From assembly GCF_052156535.1 (NCBI RefSeq), contig NZ_JBQKUP010000038.1, positions 372,001 through 436,000 of the forward strand: a stretch of DNA of 64,000 bases. The letters are read 5' to 3'. The stretch's first letter is position 1, and each line of letters starts with the position of its first letter. This document shows positions 45,612 to 54,834 of the stretch, piece by piece. A program made the translations under genes and the position numbers. The notes beneath the pieces were generated by a model. It was not told the DNA's origin. It ran no database searches and saw only the letters and a list, made by a program, of their open reading frames with translations. The DNA comes from Nitrospira_E sp052156535 (GTDB taxonomy: Bacteria; Nitrospirota; Nitrospiria; Nitrospirales; UBA8639).

Positions 45612-47429
45612 TCAAAATAATATTTTAACCAGAACACTGGCGACACCTGCGAGACTTTCACCAGCAACAAGCCCGGCGGCCAGTGCCATCACAAATCGTT
45701 CCGCCCAGGTCTTCGCATACCTCATCAAAAAGGCTCCAAGAAGGGCACCGAGAAAAAGGGACAGAGAGTTCCAGGCAGGAATGACAAACGCCAGTCCCAT
45801 CGTCGAGGCGCTGGGGATCCATCGGCTAATGGATGGTGGGACAGATTGATCGAGGACCACCATCCCCACGCCTAGTAAACCCGCAATGCTCATGGCCAAC
45901 AGACTTCCTGGAGGAATAGCCTCTGTACCGAGTTGAAAGACTTCCGCGACGGCCTTCCAGGTTGCCACGGCAGGCGCCGGCCATTCGATGGTTAACAACA
46001 TGGATTGAGGATCAGGGATGAGCACCAGATACACCGCGCTGCCCACAAGAGAGCCGGTTAACACTCCGAAAATTTGTGCCAGAGCTTGAAAGCGCGGCGA
46101 GGCGCCCAGGAGCAGACCAGTCTTCAGGTCGTGGAGGAGATCTGCGCATTGACCGGCCGCTCCACCGGTGACGTTGGCCGCCATCAGATTGTTCGTGACA
46201 TTACCCGGAATGAGAAAACCAAACGTGAGTTGCGTAACTTTCCCCATGGCGCCGATTGGCGTAATCCCGGTTTCCCCCGAGACCCGTCCCGCCACGATGG
46301 CCAACACAAAAGAGAGAAGAACCGCAAGGACCGCAATACCAATGGAAATATTGAATAACGTCATCTGGGTCATCACCGCAAAGACCAAAGCAATACACAG
46401 TCCAATCACAAACCATTGACGTGGAATGACAAAGGGATCATTCGGGGTTAAAAGGGATACCGGGGGTTTTCGAGAAAACAAGGTGCCGGTCACCATGGTC
46501 CCCCAGGAGCAGGCAAACGACGTGAGCGAGGCCATGACCATCAGGGTCACCCCCGGCCAGAGCAACCATTCCACCAGAGGTCCGAACCAATAGCCGTCCG
46601 GCGTCAGATGTTCCGCAGGAATCCAGCCTTGCGTTAAGACCCAAGGACCAATGATGCCCCAGGCAAGGATCGCTCCAATCAGCAGAGAGAGTCCGGCGCG
46701 AAGCCCGATAATGGCCCCAAAGCCCACCATCAAAAGTGAGGGATCGAGAACGAATCCAAGATTTGAAAGGGACACAGTGGATAACCCGGCCTTGTTGAGC
46801 GCTCCCTTAAGTGGAATGGCCAGACCCGTTGCTATTTTAGGGATGGTCAGAATAGTTTCGTTGAAAATTTTTACGATCCCGGCAATCCCACCAGCCGTAA
46901 GAAGAACTTTCACGCGAGCCAGGGCTTCCCCCCCTTTCCCATAGATTTCCCTCACGGTTTCTGCTGTGGCCACGCCGGCGGGAAACGGCAATCGGTCACG
47001 AATAAGCATTTGTTGTCGGAGACCGACCGCGACCACAATACCAATCAGGCTGACGGAAAAGACCCATACAGAGAGCAGGGACCAAGGTAATTGCTCGCCC
47101 GTCAACATGGCCAAGGCGGGAATCGGAGCCACCAGCCCTGATGAGATAATGGATGCAGCCGAAGAGGCCGTGGTTTGATTGATATTATTTTCGAGAAGCC
47201 CCCAGCGCTCGGTTTGAGCGGTGGTTTCGAATATTTTCCAAAACGCATAACTGAGCAAGGCTGCCGTGATGGACATATTAAATGTCCATCCAATCTTCAA
47301 CCCGCTATAGATATTGCAGGGGGTGAGGAGCGCTCCTAAGACCATACCGGTGGCAATGGCACGAAGCGTCAACTGTGGATGAGTCGTATTGGGTGGGGGA
47401 AAGGCAGAAGTGGGTGGACGAGAAGACAT
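45612..47429 (-). CDS. OPT-family oligopeptide transporter
   Basis: A 605-residue OPT/YSL transporter with about fifteen hydrophobic segments. PCNIYSGLKIGWTFNMSI near the start, LPFPAGVATAETVREIYGKG and GVLTGSLVGSAVYLVLIPDP are typical of bacterial OPT proteins. It begins 80 bp after the M42 peptidase of the NAGGN cluster on the same strand, so it may take up or export related peptides. A TTG one codon upstream is also in frame. Confidence 0.9.
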   Translation of the reverse strand: MSSRPPTSAFPPPNTTHPQLTLRAIATGMVLGALLTPCNIYSGLKIGWTFNMSITAALLSYAFWKIFETTAQTERWGLLENNINQTTASSAASIISSGLVAPIPALAMLTGEQLPWSLLSVWVFSVSLIGIVVAVGLRQQMLIRDRLPFPAGVATAETVREIYGKGGEALARVKVLLTAGGIAGIVKIFNETILTIPKIATGLAIPLKGALNKAGLSTVSLSNLGFVLDPSLLMVGFGAIIGLRAGLSLLIGAILAWGIIGPWVLTQGWIPAEHLTPDGYWFGPLVEWLLWPGVTLMVMASLTSFACSWGTMVTGTLFSRKPPVSLLTPNDPFVIPRQWFVIGLCIALVFAVMTQMTLFNISIGIAVLAVLLSFVLAIVAGRVSGETGITPIGAMGKVTQLTFGFLIPGNVTNNLMAANVTGGAAGQCADLLHDLKTGLLLGASPRFQALAQIFGVLTGSLVGSAVYLVLIPDPQSMLLTIEWPAPAVATWKAVAEVFQLGTEAIPPGSLLAMSIAGLLGVGMVVLDQSVPPSISRWIPSASTMGLAFVIPAWNSLSLFLGALLGAFLMRYAKTWAERFVMALAAGLVAGESLAGVASVLVKILF

Positions 47430-47510
47430 CAAACCAGACAGGGAAATGAGGAGAACATCCCCAAAGGGGGTGCATCGAACATCCTGTCGTCTATCCTTAG
47501 CGGAGGAGCG

Positions 47511-48719
47511 CTATGGATCATCTTGGGGTTCACCATGGCGTCGGACCATGTCCTCGAGGGTGTGGGGGAAAGACGTTTCTTCAATCGGTTGAGTAGGAAA
47601 ATTATTATCGGACCCTAACGTATCGCGATCTCTCCAAAACACCGGTTCATTTTGCATATACACGACCAATAACTTCGCAATGGCCTCGAGTCCACTCAGA
47701 TGAGTCCGCTCATAGCCATGAGAAGAATCGACCCCAAATGTGAGAAGGGCGGTCCGAATGTCGTTCCCGGCCTCTACCGCCGACGCACTATCACTTCGGT
47801 AGTCGCAAAAAATGTCGCGCTGAAACGGAATGTCATGTTCCACGCATAAGGCAATGAGCCGCCTGACCAGGTGATAATCAAAAGGCCCGGCTGAATCGGC
47901 CATGGCAATCGTCGCACCAAATTCGCTCGAGGCTTGAAAGGGCGCGGGAGTGCCGTTATCAATTGTGATCATTTCTGCCACATCACCATGCAAGACCGCC
48001 GAGGCCCCTGACCCAACCTCTTCGGAAATTGTAAACAGTAAATGGCAATCCACAGGAAGTGTGGCCCCTGACTCAAGAATGGATTTGGCAGCAGCCAGGA
48101 TGGTGGCCACTCCCGCTTTATCGTCCAAATGCCGGGAGTTGATAAACCCATTGGGACCGATTTCAGGCGCGGGGTCAATGGCAATGAAATCACCAATATG
48201 AATCCCGAGGCCCTGGAGATCCTGCTCGGTCGATAAGGGTTGGATACGTCCCTTGACATCCGTCACAGTTTCATCGAGTCGAATTTCCAGATTCTTCCAC
48301 GACACCGGTTGCGTATTGATTTCGTCACCATAGGTGTGCCCGGAAGCTTTCAGGGGCAGGATGGTGCCACGATGCATACTGGTATCCGAAAAGACGGTCA
48401 CACGGGCACCCTCGGCAAATCGGCTGGACCAGGTTCCGATTGGCACAATGTCCAGCCGGCCGTTGGTTTTGAGCCATTTGACCAGAGCCCCCAGCGTATC
48501 CAGATGAGCCACAATGGCTCGATCGGGCGTACTGACTTTTCCCGCCATGGTGGCTCGAATGGCTCCGCGCCGCGTGAGTTCGAAGGGAATCCCTAATTGT
48601 TTCAGTTCACCCGACACCGCATGGACAATTTGATCGGTATAGCCGGTCGGACTCGGAATCGCCAATAGTTTTTGGAGAATATGAAGGAGGTACTGAGTGT
48701 CAATTTTTGAATCGATCAT
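47511..48719 (-). CDS. NAGGN-system M42 family peptidase
   Basis: A 402-residue M42-type metallopeptidase, third member of the N-acetylglutaminylglutamine amide cluster. Metal-site segments AIVAHLDTLGALV, SRHLDDKAGVATIL, FTISEEVGSGA and DSSHGYERTHL are all present. The ATG at 48719 has AAGGG 5 nt upstream and is preferred over the GTG at 48734. It lies 25 bp after ngg. Its role in the pathway (trimming or turnover of the dipeptide) is not settled. Confidence 0.9.
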   Translation of the reverse strand: MIDSKIDTQYLLHILQKLLAIPSPTGYTDQIVHAVSGELKQLGIPFELTRRGAIRATMAGKVSTPDRAIVAHLDTLGALVKWLKTNGRLDIVPIGTWSSRFAEGARVTVFSDTSMHRGTILPLKASGHTYGDEINTQPVSWKNLEIRLDETVTDVKGRIQPLSTEQDLQGLGIHIGDFIAIDPAPEIGPNGFINSRHLDDKAGVATILAAAKSILESGATLPVDCHLLFTISEEVGSGASAVLHGDVAEMITIDNGTPAPFQASSEFGATIAMADSAGPFDYHLVRRLIALCVEHDIPFQRDIFCDYRSDSASAVEAGNDIRTALLTFGVDSSHGYERTHLSGLEAIAKLLVVYMQNEPVFWRDRDTLGSDNNFPTQPIEETSFPHTLEDMVRRHGEPQDDP

Positions 48720-48744
48720 ACAATCCCTTGTCACCCCATAAAGG

Positions 48745-50529
48745 CTACTTCAGTTTTGTGGGCGTTTTGGTTTGAGGAAACAACAGGTCAATAAATCGTT
48801 CCGCCGTCGGTTGCGGTTCATGATTGGCGAGACCGGGTCGCTCATTGGCTTCAATAATGACATAGTGAGGCTTGGAAACCGTCGTGACGATAAAATCGAA
48901 TCCCACCACCGGAATAGCGAGCGCCTTGGCACCAACCACCGCCGCAGTGGCTAAATCAGGATGAAGTTTTCCTGTCACGTCATGAATCGTTCCTCCGGTA
49001 TGCAAATTGGCCGTTTTACGCACCGTGATGGTTTTGCCTTTGGGCAAAACCTCTGTGAGTGTATAGCCGCCTTCCTTGATACACCGCCTGGTTTCTCCGT
49101 CCAGAGGAATACGACTCTCACCGCCGGTCAATCGTGCCCGTCGCTGACTCTGCCGATCAATCAATTCGGCAATCGTATGATGTCCTGTCCCCGTGATCCG
49201 AGGTGGTCGTCGAACGGCAGCGGCAACCACTTCATAATTGATCAACACAATGCGTAAATCCTCGCCCTTCACATATTGTTCCAGAATAACGTGACCACCA
49301 TATTTGCCGGCAAGGGTAATGGCGGACTCCATTTCCTTGGCCCTACGCACATCCACACTCACACCAGTTCCCTGTTCCCCCGTGGCCGGCTTGACAACAA
49401 TGGATCGATACTGGTCAAGAAATTCGCTATTGCGTTTCCGCCCATCGGCTACCATCTGAGCGGGAACGGATAAGCCGGCTTCTTTCAATACGCGCCGGGT
49501 GAGCGTCTTATCCGCACAACGGCTCATCGCAATCGCGGAGGTCAATTCGGACAACGATTCCCGACAGGTAATGGACCGGCCCCCAAACGTCAAGCGGAAG
49601 TAGGCATTCTCGGCATCCAGCACATCCACGTCGATGCTTCGGCGTCTGGCCTCATTGACAATAATGGTGGCATAGGGGTTGAGTCGCTGATCCGGTGAGG
49701 GGCCGGCAAACAATTTTTCATTAATGGTATTTCGCGTTTTCACCGCAAACACAGGAATTCGTCCAAATCCCAGTTTCCGATACAGCGCAATGGCTTCATA
49801 GTTGTCATGCAGCACCGAGAGATCCACATAGTTGCACCCCCTGGCCTTCATCCGTTCGGCCGCATGACGAATCAACGCTTCCCCCACTCCGGGATAGTGA
49901 GTTTGAGGGTCAACAGCCAGACTCCAGATGCTACTGCCTTTTTCGGGGTCGTCAAAAATCAGGCGATGATTCACAGCTAAGATGACGCCGATCACTTCAT
50001 TCGTGGCCTGGTCTTTCGCGAGAAAATAGCAGAGTTTTTTGGAACGGCGATTCCTCATAAGGAGATCGCTGTCGGCCGTAACCATGCCCCGTGCCGCATA
50101 GATCCGATTCAAAGCCGTGACATCGGCCTCCGACTGGATAGGAGTGATCACCATGCCTGATTTTTGATTGGCAACGGATTGATAATCACTCAACCACAAT
50201 CGAAATGTATGGGATGGATCCAGAAACAGCTTGTGGGGGCGCAGGGCCAGGACTACATGAGGATCCCGTAAATAAAAGGCAATATCCCGGTGCCCGGGGC
50301 GTTCCTGCATCAGCGTGGAAGCCACCTCTTCGGGCCCTGTAAAAGTGTGGGCAAAAATGAGCCGCCCCCAGCCGCAATCCAGGATTACTTTTGGCTTCAC
50401 TCGCCGGCCCTGGTAGGTCGCCGGCCCAACTTCCCAGTTTTTGACCGTCGGCCCGATCGGTCGTTGGCGGGGGCTCGTCATGTGGAGAGCTTGCGTGGCC
50501 TTCAAAACATCGCGATCCTTAGATGCCAT
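48745..50529 (-). CDS. ngg: N-acetylglutaminylglutamine synthetase
   Basis: A protein of about 594 residues joining a GNAT acetyltransferase to an ATP-grasp ligase, the arrangement of Ngg, which makes N-acetylglutaminylglutamine for the osmolyte NAGGN. The GNAT part has VDPQTHYPGVGEALIRHAAE; the ATP-grasp part has VKPATGEQGTGVSVDV and VIIEANERPGLANHEPQP. The start at 50529 overlaps the asnO stop by 11 bp; an ATG at 50481 is an alternative. It is in an operon with asnO and the M42 peptidase. Confidence 0.92.
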   Translation of the reverse strand: MASKDRDVLKATQALHMTSPRQRPIGPTVKNWEVGPATYQGRRVKPKVILDCGWGRLIFAHTFTGPEEVASTLMQERPGHRDIAFYLRDPHVVLALRPHKLFLDPSHTFRLWLSDYQSVANQKSGMVITPIQSEADVTALNRIYAARGMVTADSDLLMRNRRSKKLCYFLAKDQATNEVIGVILAVNHRLIFDDPEKGSSIWSLAVDPQTHYPGVGEALIRHAAERMKARGCNYVDLSVLHDNYEAIALYRKLGFGRIPVFAVKTRNTINEKLFAGPSPDQRLNPYATIIVNEARRRSIDVDVLDAENAYFRLTFGGRSITCRESLSELTSAIAMSRCADKTLTRRVLKEAGLSVPAQMVADGRKRNSEFLDQYRSIVVKPATGEQGTGVSVDVRRAKEMESAITLAGKYGGHVILEQYVKGEDLRIVLINYEVVAAAVRRPPRITGTGHHTIAELIDRQSQRRARLTGGESRIPLDGETRRCIKEGGYTLTEVLPKGKTITVRKTANLHTGGTIHDVTGKLHPDLATAAVVGAKALAIPVVGFDFIVTTVSKPHYVIIEANERPGLANHEPQPTAERFIDLLFPQTKTPTKLK

Positions 50530-52291
50530 GGGACTGAAGCCACAGTTCCAATACCCCAAGCTGCCAAAGCTTTGACCCACGTAAAGGCGTAAGATGGTCA
50601 TCCGGATTCTTTAGCAATTCATCAATATAGTCCCGCTGAAAGATCTCGCGGTTCTGACTGGTCTGTGACAAAAGCGCCTCTTTCACCATGCCCAGATAAG
50701 GGCCCCGCAGATATTTCAAGGCAGGGACGGGGAAGTACCCTTTGGGCCGGTCAATGACCTCTGAAGAGATCACCCGGCGGGCAACTTCTTTGAGGATACC
50801 TTTCCCCCCTTGCGCAATTTTCATTTCCGCCGGCACTCGTGCCGCTAATTCGACGACTTCATGATCTAAGAACGGCACTCGCGCTTCCAGGCTCCATGCC
50901 ATCGTCATGTTGTCGACACGCTTGACCGGATCGTCGACTAACATAATGGTCGTATCGAGCCGTAGAGCCTTATCAATCGGTCGAGAAGCGCCCGGTTCGG
51001 AAAAATGCGTCTCCACAAAACGCTGACTATGATCGTCTCCGTGAAACCGTGGATGTATGACTCGAAGAAATTCTTTCTGTTCGCGATCGAAAAACACCCG
51101 GCGATATTCATCAACCGGATGTTGACTGTTCAACAGTGGAGGATACCAGTGATAACCGGCGAAAATTTCATCGGCTCCCTGTCCGCTTTGGACCACTGTG
51201 ACATGCTTGGACACTTCTTTGGAGAGTAGATAAAACCCGATGGCATCGTGACTGACCATTGGCTCAGCCATGGCATGAATGCAACCCGGCAGGTTAGGCA
51301 GAACGTGCGTCGTATCAACGGGCAGCTTGTGGTGACGGGTGGAAAATTCGTTGGCAATGATATCGGAGTAAAAGAATTCGTCCCCCTTTTCCTCTCCCAC
51401 CGTTTCAAACCCAATGGAAAAGGTATTCAGGCCTGTGGCGCCTTCAGCCGCTAGCAGGCCCACGATAAGGCTCGAATCCAGCCCACCGGACAAGAGGACC
51501 CCGACGGGCACATCCGCAATCAACCGTCGGCGGACAGCCAAACGCAGGACTTCATATAGCCGGTCTTGCCAGTCCCGTTCCTTCCATCCCCTTTCATCAT
51601 CACGCGGTTCGAAAGAGAGTTGCCAATAGTGATGATGTCGCCGTGCTCCTGTTGGCTCGATGACCATCATGGTGCCGGGCGCTAATTTTCGAATGCCTTT
51701 CAGCAAGGTATGAGGGGCAGGAACTACGGCGTGAAACATGAAATAGTGATGAAGAGCCACGGGATCCAACTCCGTGGATACGTTTCCCCCCGCTAAGAGA
51801 GCCGGTAAGGTCGATGCGAATCGAAACTGCTGAGATGTCTCAGTAAAATAGAGCGGTTTAATTCCCAATCGATCACGCGCCAGCACAACCCGCTCTGAAT
51901 CTCTTTCCCAAATGGCAAACGCAAACATCCCATTTAAGCGGTGAATAAAGCCTTCTCCCCACGCATGGTAGGCCTTGAGAATGACTTCCGTATCTCCCTG
52001 GGAAAAAAAGGTATAGCCTTTCCCTTCCAGCTCATGTCGCAATTCCTTGTAGTTGTATATCGCCCCATTAAACACAACACCAAGCCCTAAGGTGGAATCC
52101 ACCATGGGTTGCTGGGACGCCTGGGTCAAGTCAATGACTTTGAGGCGTCGATGCCCGAATCCCAATCGCCCTTGTACGTACAACCCCACGCCATCAGGGC
52201 CACGACTGCCCATTGTCGCATTCATGGCCATCAAGTCTTTCGGGTCCACAGGACACCCGGAGAAATTTATCTGTCCAAGAATTCCGCACAT
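50519..52291 (-). CDS. asnO: N-acetylglutaminylglutamine amidotransferase
   Basis: A 590-residue AsnB-type enzyme, first gene of the NAGGN operon. The class II glutaminase nucleophile is Cys2 (MCGILGQINF), with GPDGVGLY following. The synthetase domain shows the PP-loop LLSGGLDSSLIVGLL and the segment RVPFLDHEVVELA. It amidates N-acetylglutaminylglutamine to give the osmoprotectant. The match to the NAGGN subtype rests on its neighbours; alone it could be called asparagine synthetase. Confidence 0.92.
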   Translation of the reverse strand: MCGILGQINFSGCPVDPKDLMAMNATMGSRGPDGVGLYVQGRLGFGHRRLKVIDLTQASQQPMVDSTLGLGVVFNGAIYNYKELRHELEGKGYTFFSQGDTEVILKAYHAWGEGFIHRLNGMFAFAIWERDSERVVLARDRLGIKPLYFTETSQQFRFASTLPALLAGGNVSTELDPVALHHYFMFHAVVPAPHTLLKGIRKLAPGTMMVIEPTGARRHHHYWQLSFEPRDDERGWKERDWQDRLYEVLRLAVRRRLIADVPVGVLLSGGLDSSLIVGLLAAEGATGLNTFSIGFETVGEEKGDEFFYSDIIANEFSTRHHKLPVDTTHVLPNLPGCIHAMAEPMVSHDAIGFYLLSKEVSKHVTVVQSGQGADEIFAGYHWYPPLLNSQHPVDEYRRVFFDREQKEFLRVIHPRFHGDDHSQRFVETHFSEPGASRPIDKALRLDTTIMLVDDPVKRVDNMTMAWSLEARVPFLDHEVVELAARVPAEMKIAQGGKGILKEVARRVISSEVIDRPKGYFPVPALKYLRGPYLGMVKEALLSQTSQNREIFQRDYIDELLKNPDDHLTPLRGSKLWQLGVLELWLQSHGI

Positions 52292-52756
52292 CTGCTCATC
52301 AACCTGTTTATCATCTTGAAATGCTTTTATCCCACATGTGATTGTTGACGATCACACACAAATACGAGCATCCCCGGCTCATCCCCTTTGAAGAGGAAAT
52401 CTTCACCAGGGATAATCTTTTTAAAAATTGGCCCATTGTAGACGGGAATAATGTCCAGAGGATAGGAAAACTTACCCTAATAATTAATCTCGGCTTTGTC
52501 AAACAAATCCAATGGACATGCACGCACCAGAGGACTGAAAATACTCTATGCGAAAGAGATCTTCTACGTGATATTTTCAATCATTTAAGGGAGCATATTT
52601 GCGAGGCTCCAGGTTTCAAAATTTTTCGATGTTCAATGTAGCGAAGCAGGAGACAGGAGGAGGGCTCAGCCAGAGTGACGGAGATCGCTCCCGGTCACTA
52701 TTCAATTTCGATCTATGTTCCGGAAATCAATCTCCGATTCAATCATTTTCTGATGA
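52292..52756. other. Intergenic stretch upstream of asnO
   Basis: About 460 bp with several open frames but no convincing gene, promoter or RNA. It should include the promoter of the NAGGN operon. Confidence 0.4.
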
Positions 52757-52899
52757 GGGACGAAAAACCACTTCCTGCACGGTCTCGCAGATCAACAACC
52801 CAAACAGTTGGCCCTTATGCATGGATCCGCATTTGTGGGAGACAGTGAACAGGCACTGCGGAACCTGGTAGAGACTATGCGAGAGGTGTTGGGTCAATG
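52757..52899 (+). pseudogene. Metallo-beta-lactamase-fold C-terminal remnant
   Basis: The frame reads QQPKQLALMHGSAFVGDSEQ and ALRNLVETMREVLGQ before a stop. This resembles the last 40 residues of MBL-fold flavodiiron-like hydrolases (LALMHGSSFVGDG type). Nothing of the catalytic domain is left upstream. Confidence 0.45.
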
Positions 52900-53145
52900 A
52901 GCCAAGAGTGACCCTCAACAACGACTCACAGACCTCTCGATCTTGGACGTGTCGAGGGATAATCAGGTCGGTTTAGAAAATCTGGATCTGCCTTCAAGAG
53001 TGAGACGATTCGACGCACCGATACCAGGCCAAATGGATAGCCTCCGATTAGATATACTGAATCATCTTCGTGTGTCATGAATGGGCAATCGCAGCGCCAA
53101 GACGTTTTTTGAGGTCTTTTTCGACAGCAATAAGGAGGTGGTACG

Positions 53146-53550
53146 ATGAACATCACACAAATCCGGATCGATCCCGATCCCTACGAGCCCTATCGTCTTT
53201 CACAGGGGTATCGGGTCGGGGATCTGCTCTTTATCTCAGGTCAGACTGCCATCGATAAGAGCGGTCGAATCGTTGGCGCAGGCAACTTTGATGTCCAGGC
53301 CAAACAAACTTTTGACAATCTCGAGCGGGTACTGCATGCGGGAGGATCAGGCCTACGGAACGTCATCAAGGTGACGATCTTCCTGACCGACATGACCCAT
53401 TTCGATAAAATCGTTGAACTTCGCGGTCAACGGTTTACGGCTCCATATCCGGCAGACACCATCGTGGAAGTCCGCTCACTCTATTCTCCAGACGCGATGA
53501 TTGAGATTGAAGCCATTGCCGTTGCCGACTCTGCGGCTGAGCGGAAGTAA
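53146..53550 (+). CDS. RidA/YjgF family protein
   Basis: A 134-residue RidA-family protein (enamine/imine deaminase superfamily). SGQTAIDKSGRIVGAGNFDV, NVIKVTIFLTDMTHF and the C-terminal MIEIEAIAV are typical. The conserved Arg of true RidA reads in TIVEVRSLYSPDAMIEIEAI minus exact match, so activity should be checked. AAGGAGG Shine-Dalgarno. Confidence 0.9.
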   Translation: MNITQIRIDPDPYEPYRLSQGYRVGDLLFISGQTAIDKSGRIVGAGNFDVQAKQTFDNLERVLHAGGSGLRNVIKVTIFLTDMTHFDKIVELRGQRFTAPYPADTIVEVRSLYSPDAMIEIEAIAVADSAAERK

Positions 53551-53807
53551 GAGTCATTCGGGTAAAATACACTATGAATGCATTCTTGAAAACAGAGCCG
53601 GCGGCCCGCTTGGTAGAATCCGACCAGCTTCCCATGGAACTTCCAGGCACCGGTACAATGAAAATATTGTCTGGCGGACATTTTCTTCAGACGAACGGCC
53701 TCATATTTGGATGCACACATTACACATCAATAATAGTGGGCGAATGAGGGGAAATACCCGAGTACGGAAAACAGCGGGAATTACTGCGAAATGAAGGGTA
53801 TAGGTTG

Positions 53808-54169
53808 ATGCGACGCTGTTTTGATCATGTTGACCTTCGCGTACGGAACCTCGCCGAGGCTAAACTGGTTATGAAATACTTTTCCCGGCGCTCGGGTTCA
53901 CGCAAGGGACCGGCATTGAGGGGTGGGTGACGTATGAGGCGGCCGGAACGGATGGGGCTACCGAATTTTTCGGGGTGACGGAATCGCCACAACACGTTCC
54001 CAATGAAAATCGGATCGCGTTTTGGGCCGACGGCATCCGCAAGGTCGATCAGCTGGCTGCGATTGCCATCCAGACTGGCGCGCGAAATGTCGAAGGGCCG
54101 GTTTACGAAGACCATGGCTATTATGCTGTTTTCTTTGAAGATCCCAGCGGCAATCGCCTGGAAATCTAA
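53808..54169 (+). pseudogene. Frameshifted VOC-family gene
   Basis: A glyoxalase/VOC-type protein broken by one frameshift. The first frame reads FDHVDLRVRNLAEAKLVMKY; the second resumes with PALGFTQGTGIEGWVTYEAA and runs to YAVFFEDPSGNRLEI. The two join to a normal small VOC protein of about 120 residues. The break lies near 53880-53890 and may be a real mutation or a sequencing error. Confidence 0.75.
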
Positions 54170-54274
54170 TACCGCGAATGCGCATAAGTTCCCGGATGCG
54201 TTTGCGATCGTCCGCGCACAGGTAAGTTCGCTTCATCAAGCTAAGATTGTCACGTTTTCGAAAGGAGTTGATCA

Positions 54275-54724
54275 ATGTCTGAGCATAAGATCACACTGGA
54301 ATGGAAGAGGGAATCAGAGGACTTTTCGTACGAGTCGTATACTCGAGACCACGAGTTGGTCTTTGAAGGTGGTGTTCGCGTTCCTGCATCCGCCGCACCG
54401 GCCTATCGGGGGAATCCCGCTTATGTCAATCCTGAGGAAGCCTTCGTGGCGGCCTTGTCGAGCTGTCATATGCTGACTTTCCTGGCGATGGCAGCCAAGA
54501 AACGGTTCGTTGTGGATCGCTATAGTGATCATGCTGTTGGATTGTTGGAAAAAAATCAGAGCAAAAAGCTGGCGATTACACGTGTCACCTTACATCCTCG
54601 AGTGATATTCGGGGGGCCGACTCTACCGACCCAGGAACAGATACACGCTCTCCATGAGCACGCTCACAGCGAATGTTTTATTGCCAATTCGGTGACAACA
54701 GAGGTCACGGTTGAAGCAGAATAA
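54275..54724 (+). CDS. OsmC-family peroxiredoxin-like protein
   Basis: A 149-residue OsmC-family protein that reduces organic hydroperoxides. The two catalytic cysteines are C64 (LSSCHML) and C134 (HSECFI). AAAGGAG Shine-Dalgarno. It lies between the VOC pseudogene and the sigma factor. Confidence 0.93.
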   Translation: MSEHKITLEWKRESEDFSYESYTRDHELVFEGGVRVPASAAPAYRGNPAYVNPEEAFVAALSSCHMLTFLAMAAKKRFVVDRYSDHAVGLLEKNQSKKLAITRVTLHPRVIFGGPTLPTQEQIHALHEHAHSECFIANSVTTEVTVEAE

Positions 54725-54834
54725 CGGACAACATCCTCTCTCATCACCCCTCAGCAGCGTCGATCGCTACCCCGAACGCGCGCGCCATACCTCGGTGGTC
54801 TTTCCGTGCCTCTCAACGTGAGGCCCTCTCCATC

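Noticed and set aside
52342..52641. 99-codon plus-strand frame starting at TTG
   Set aside because: No Shine-Dalgarno, odd start codon and no recognised family; kept as intergenic.
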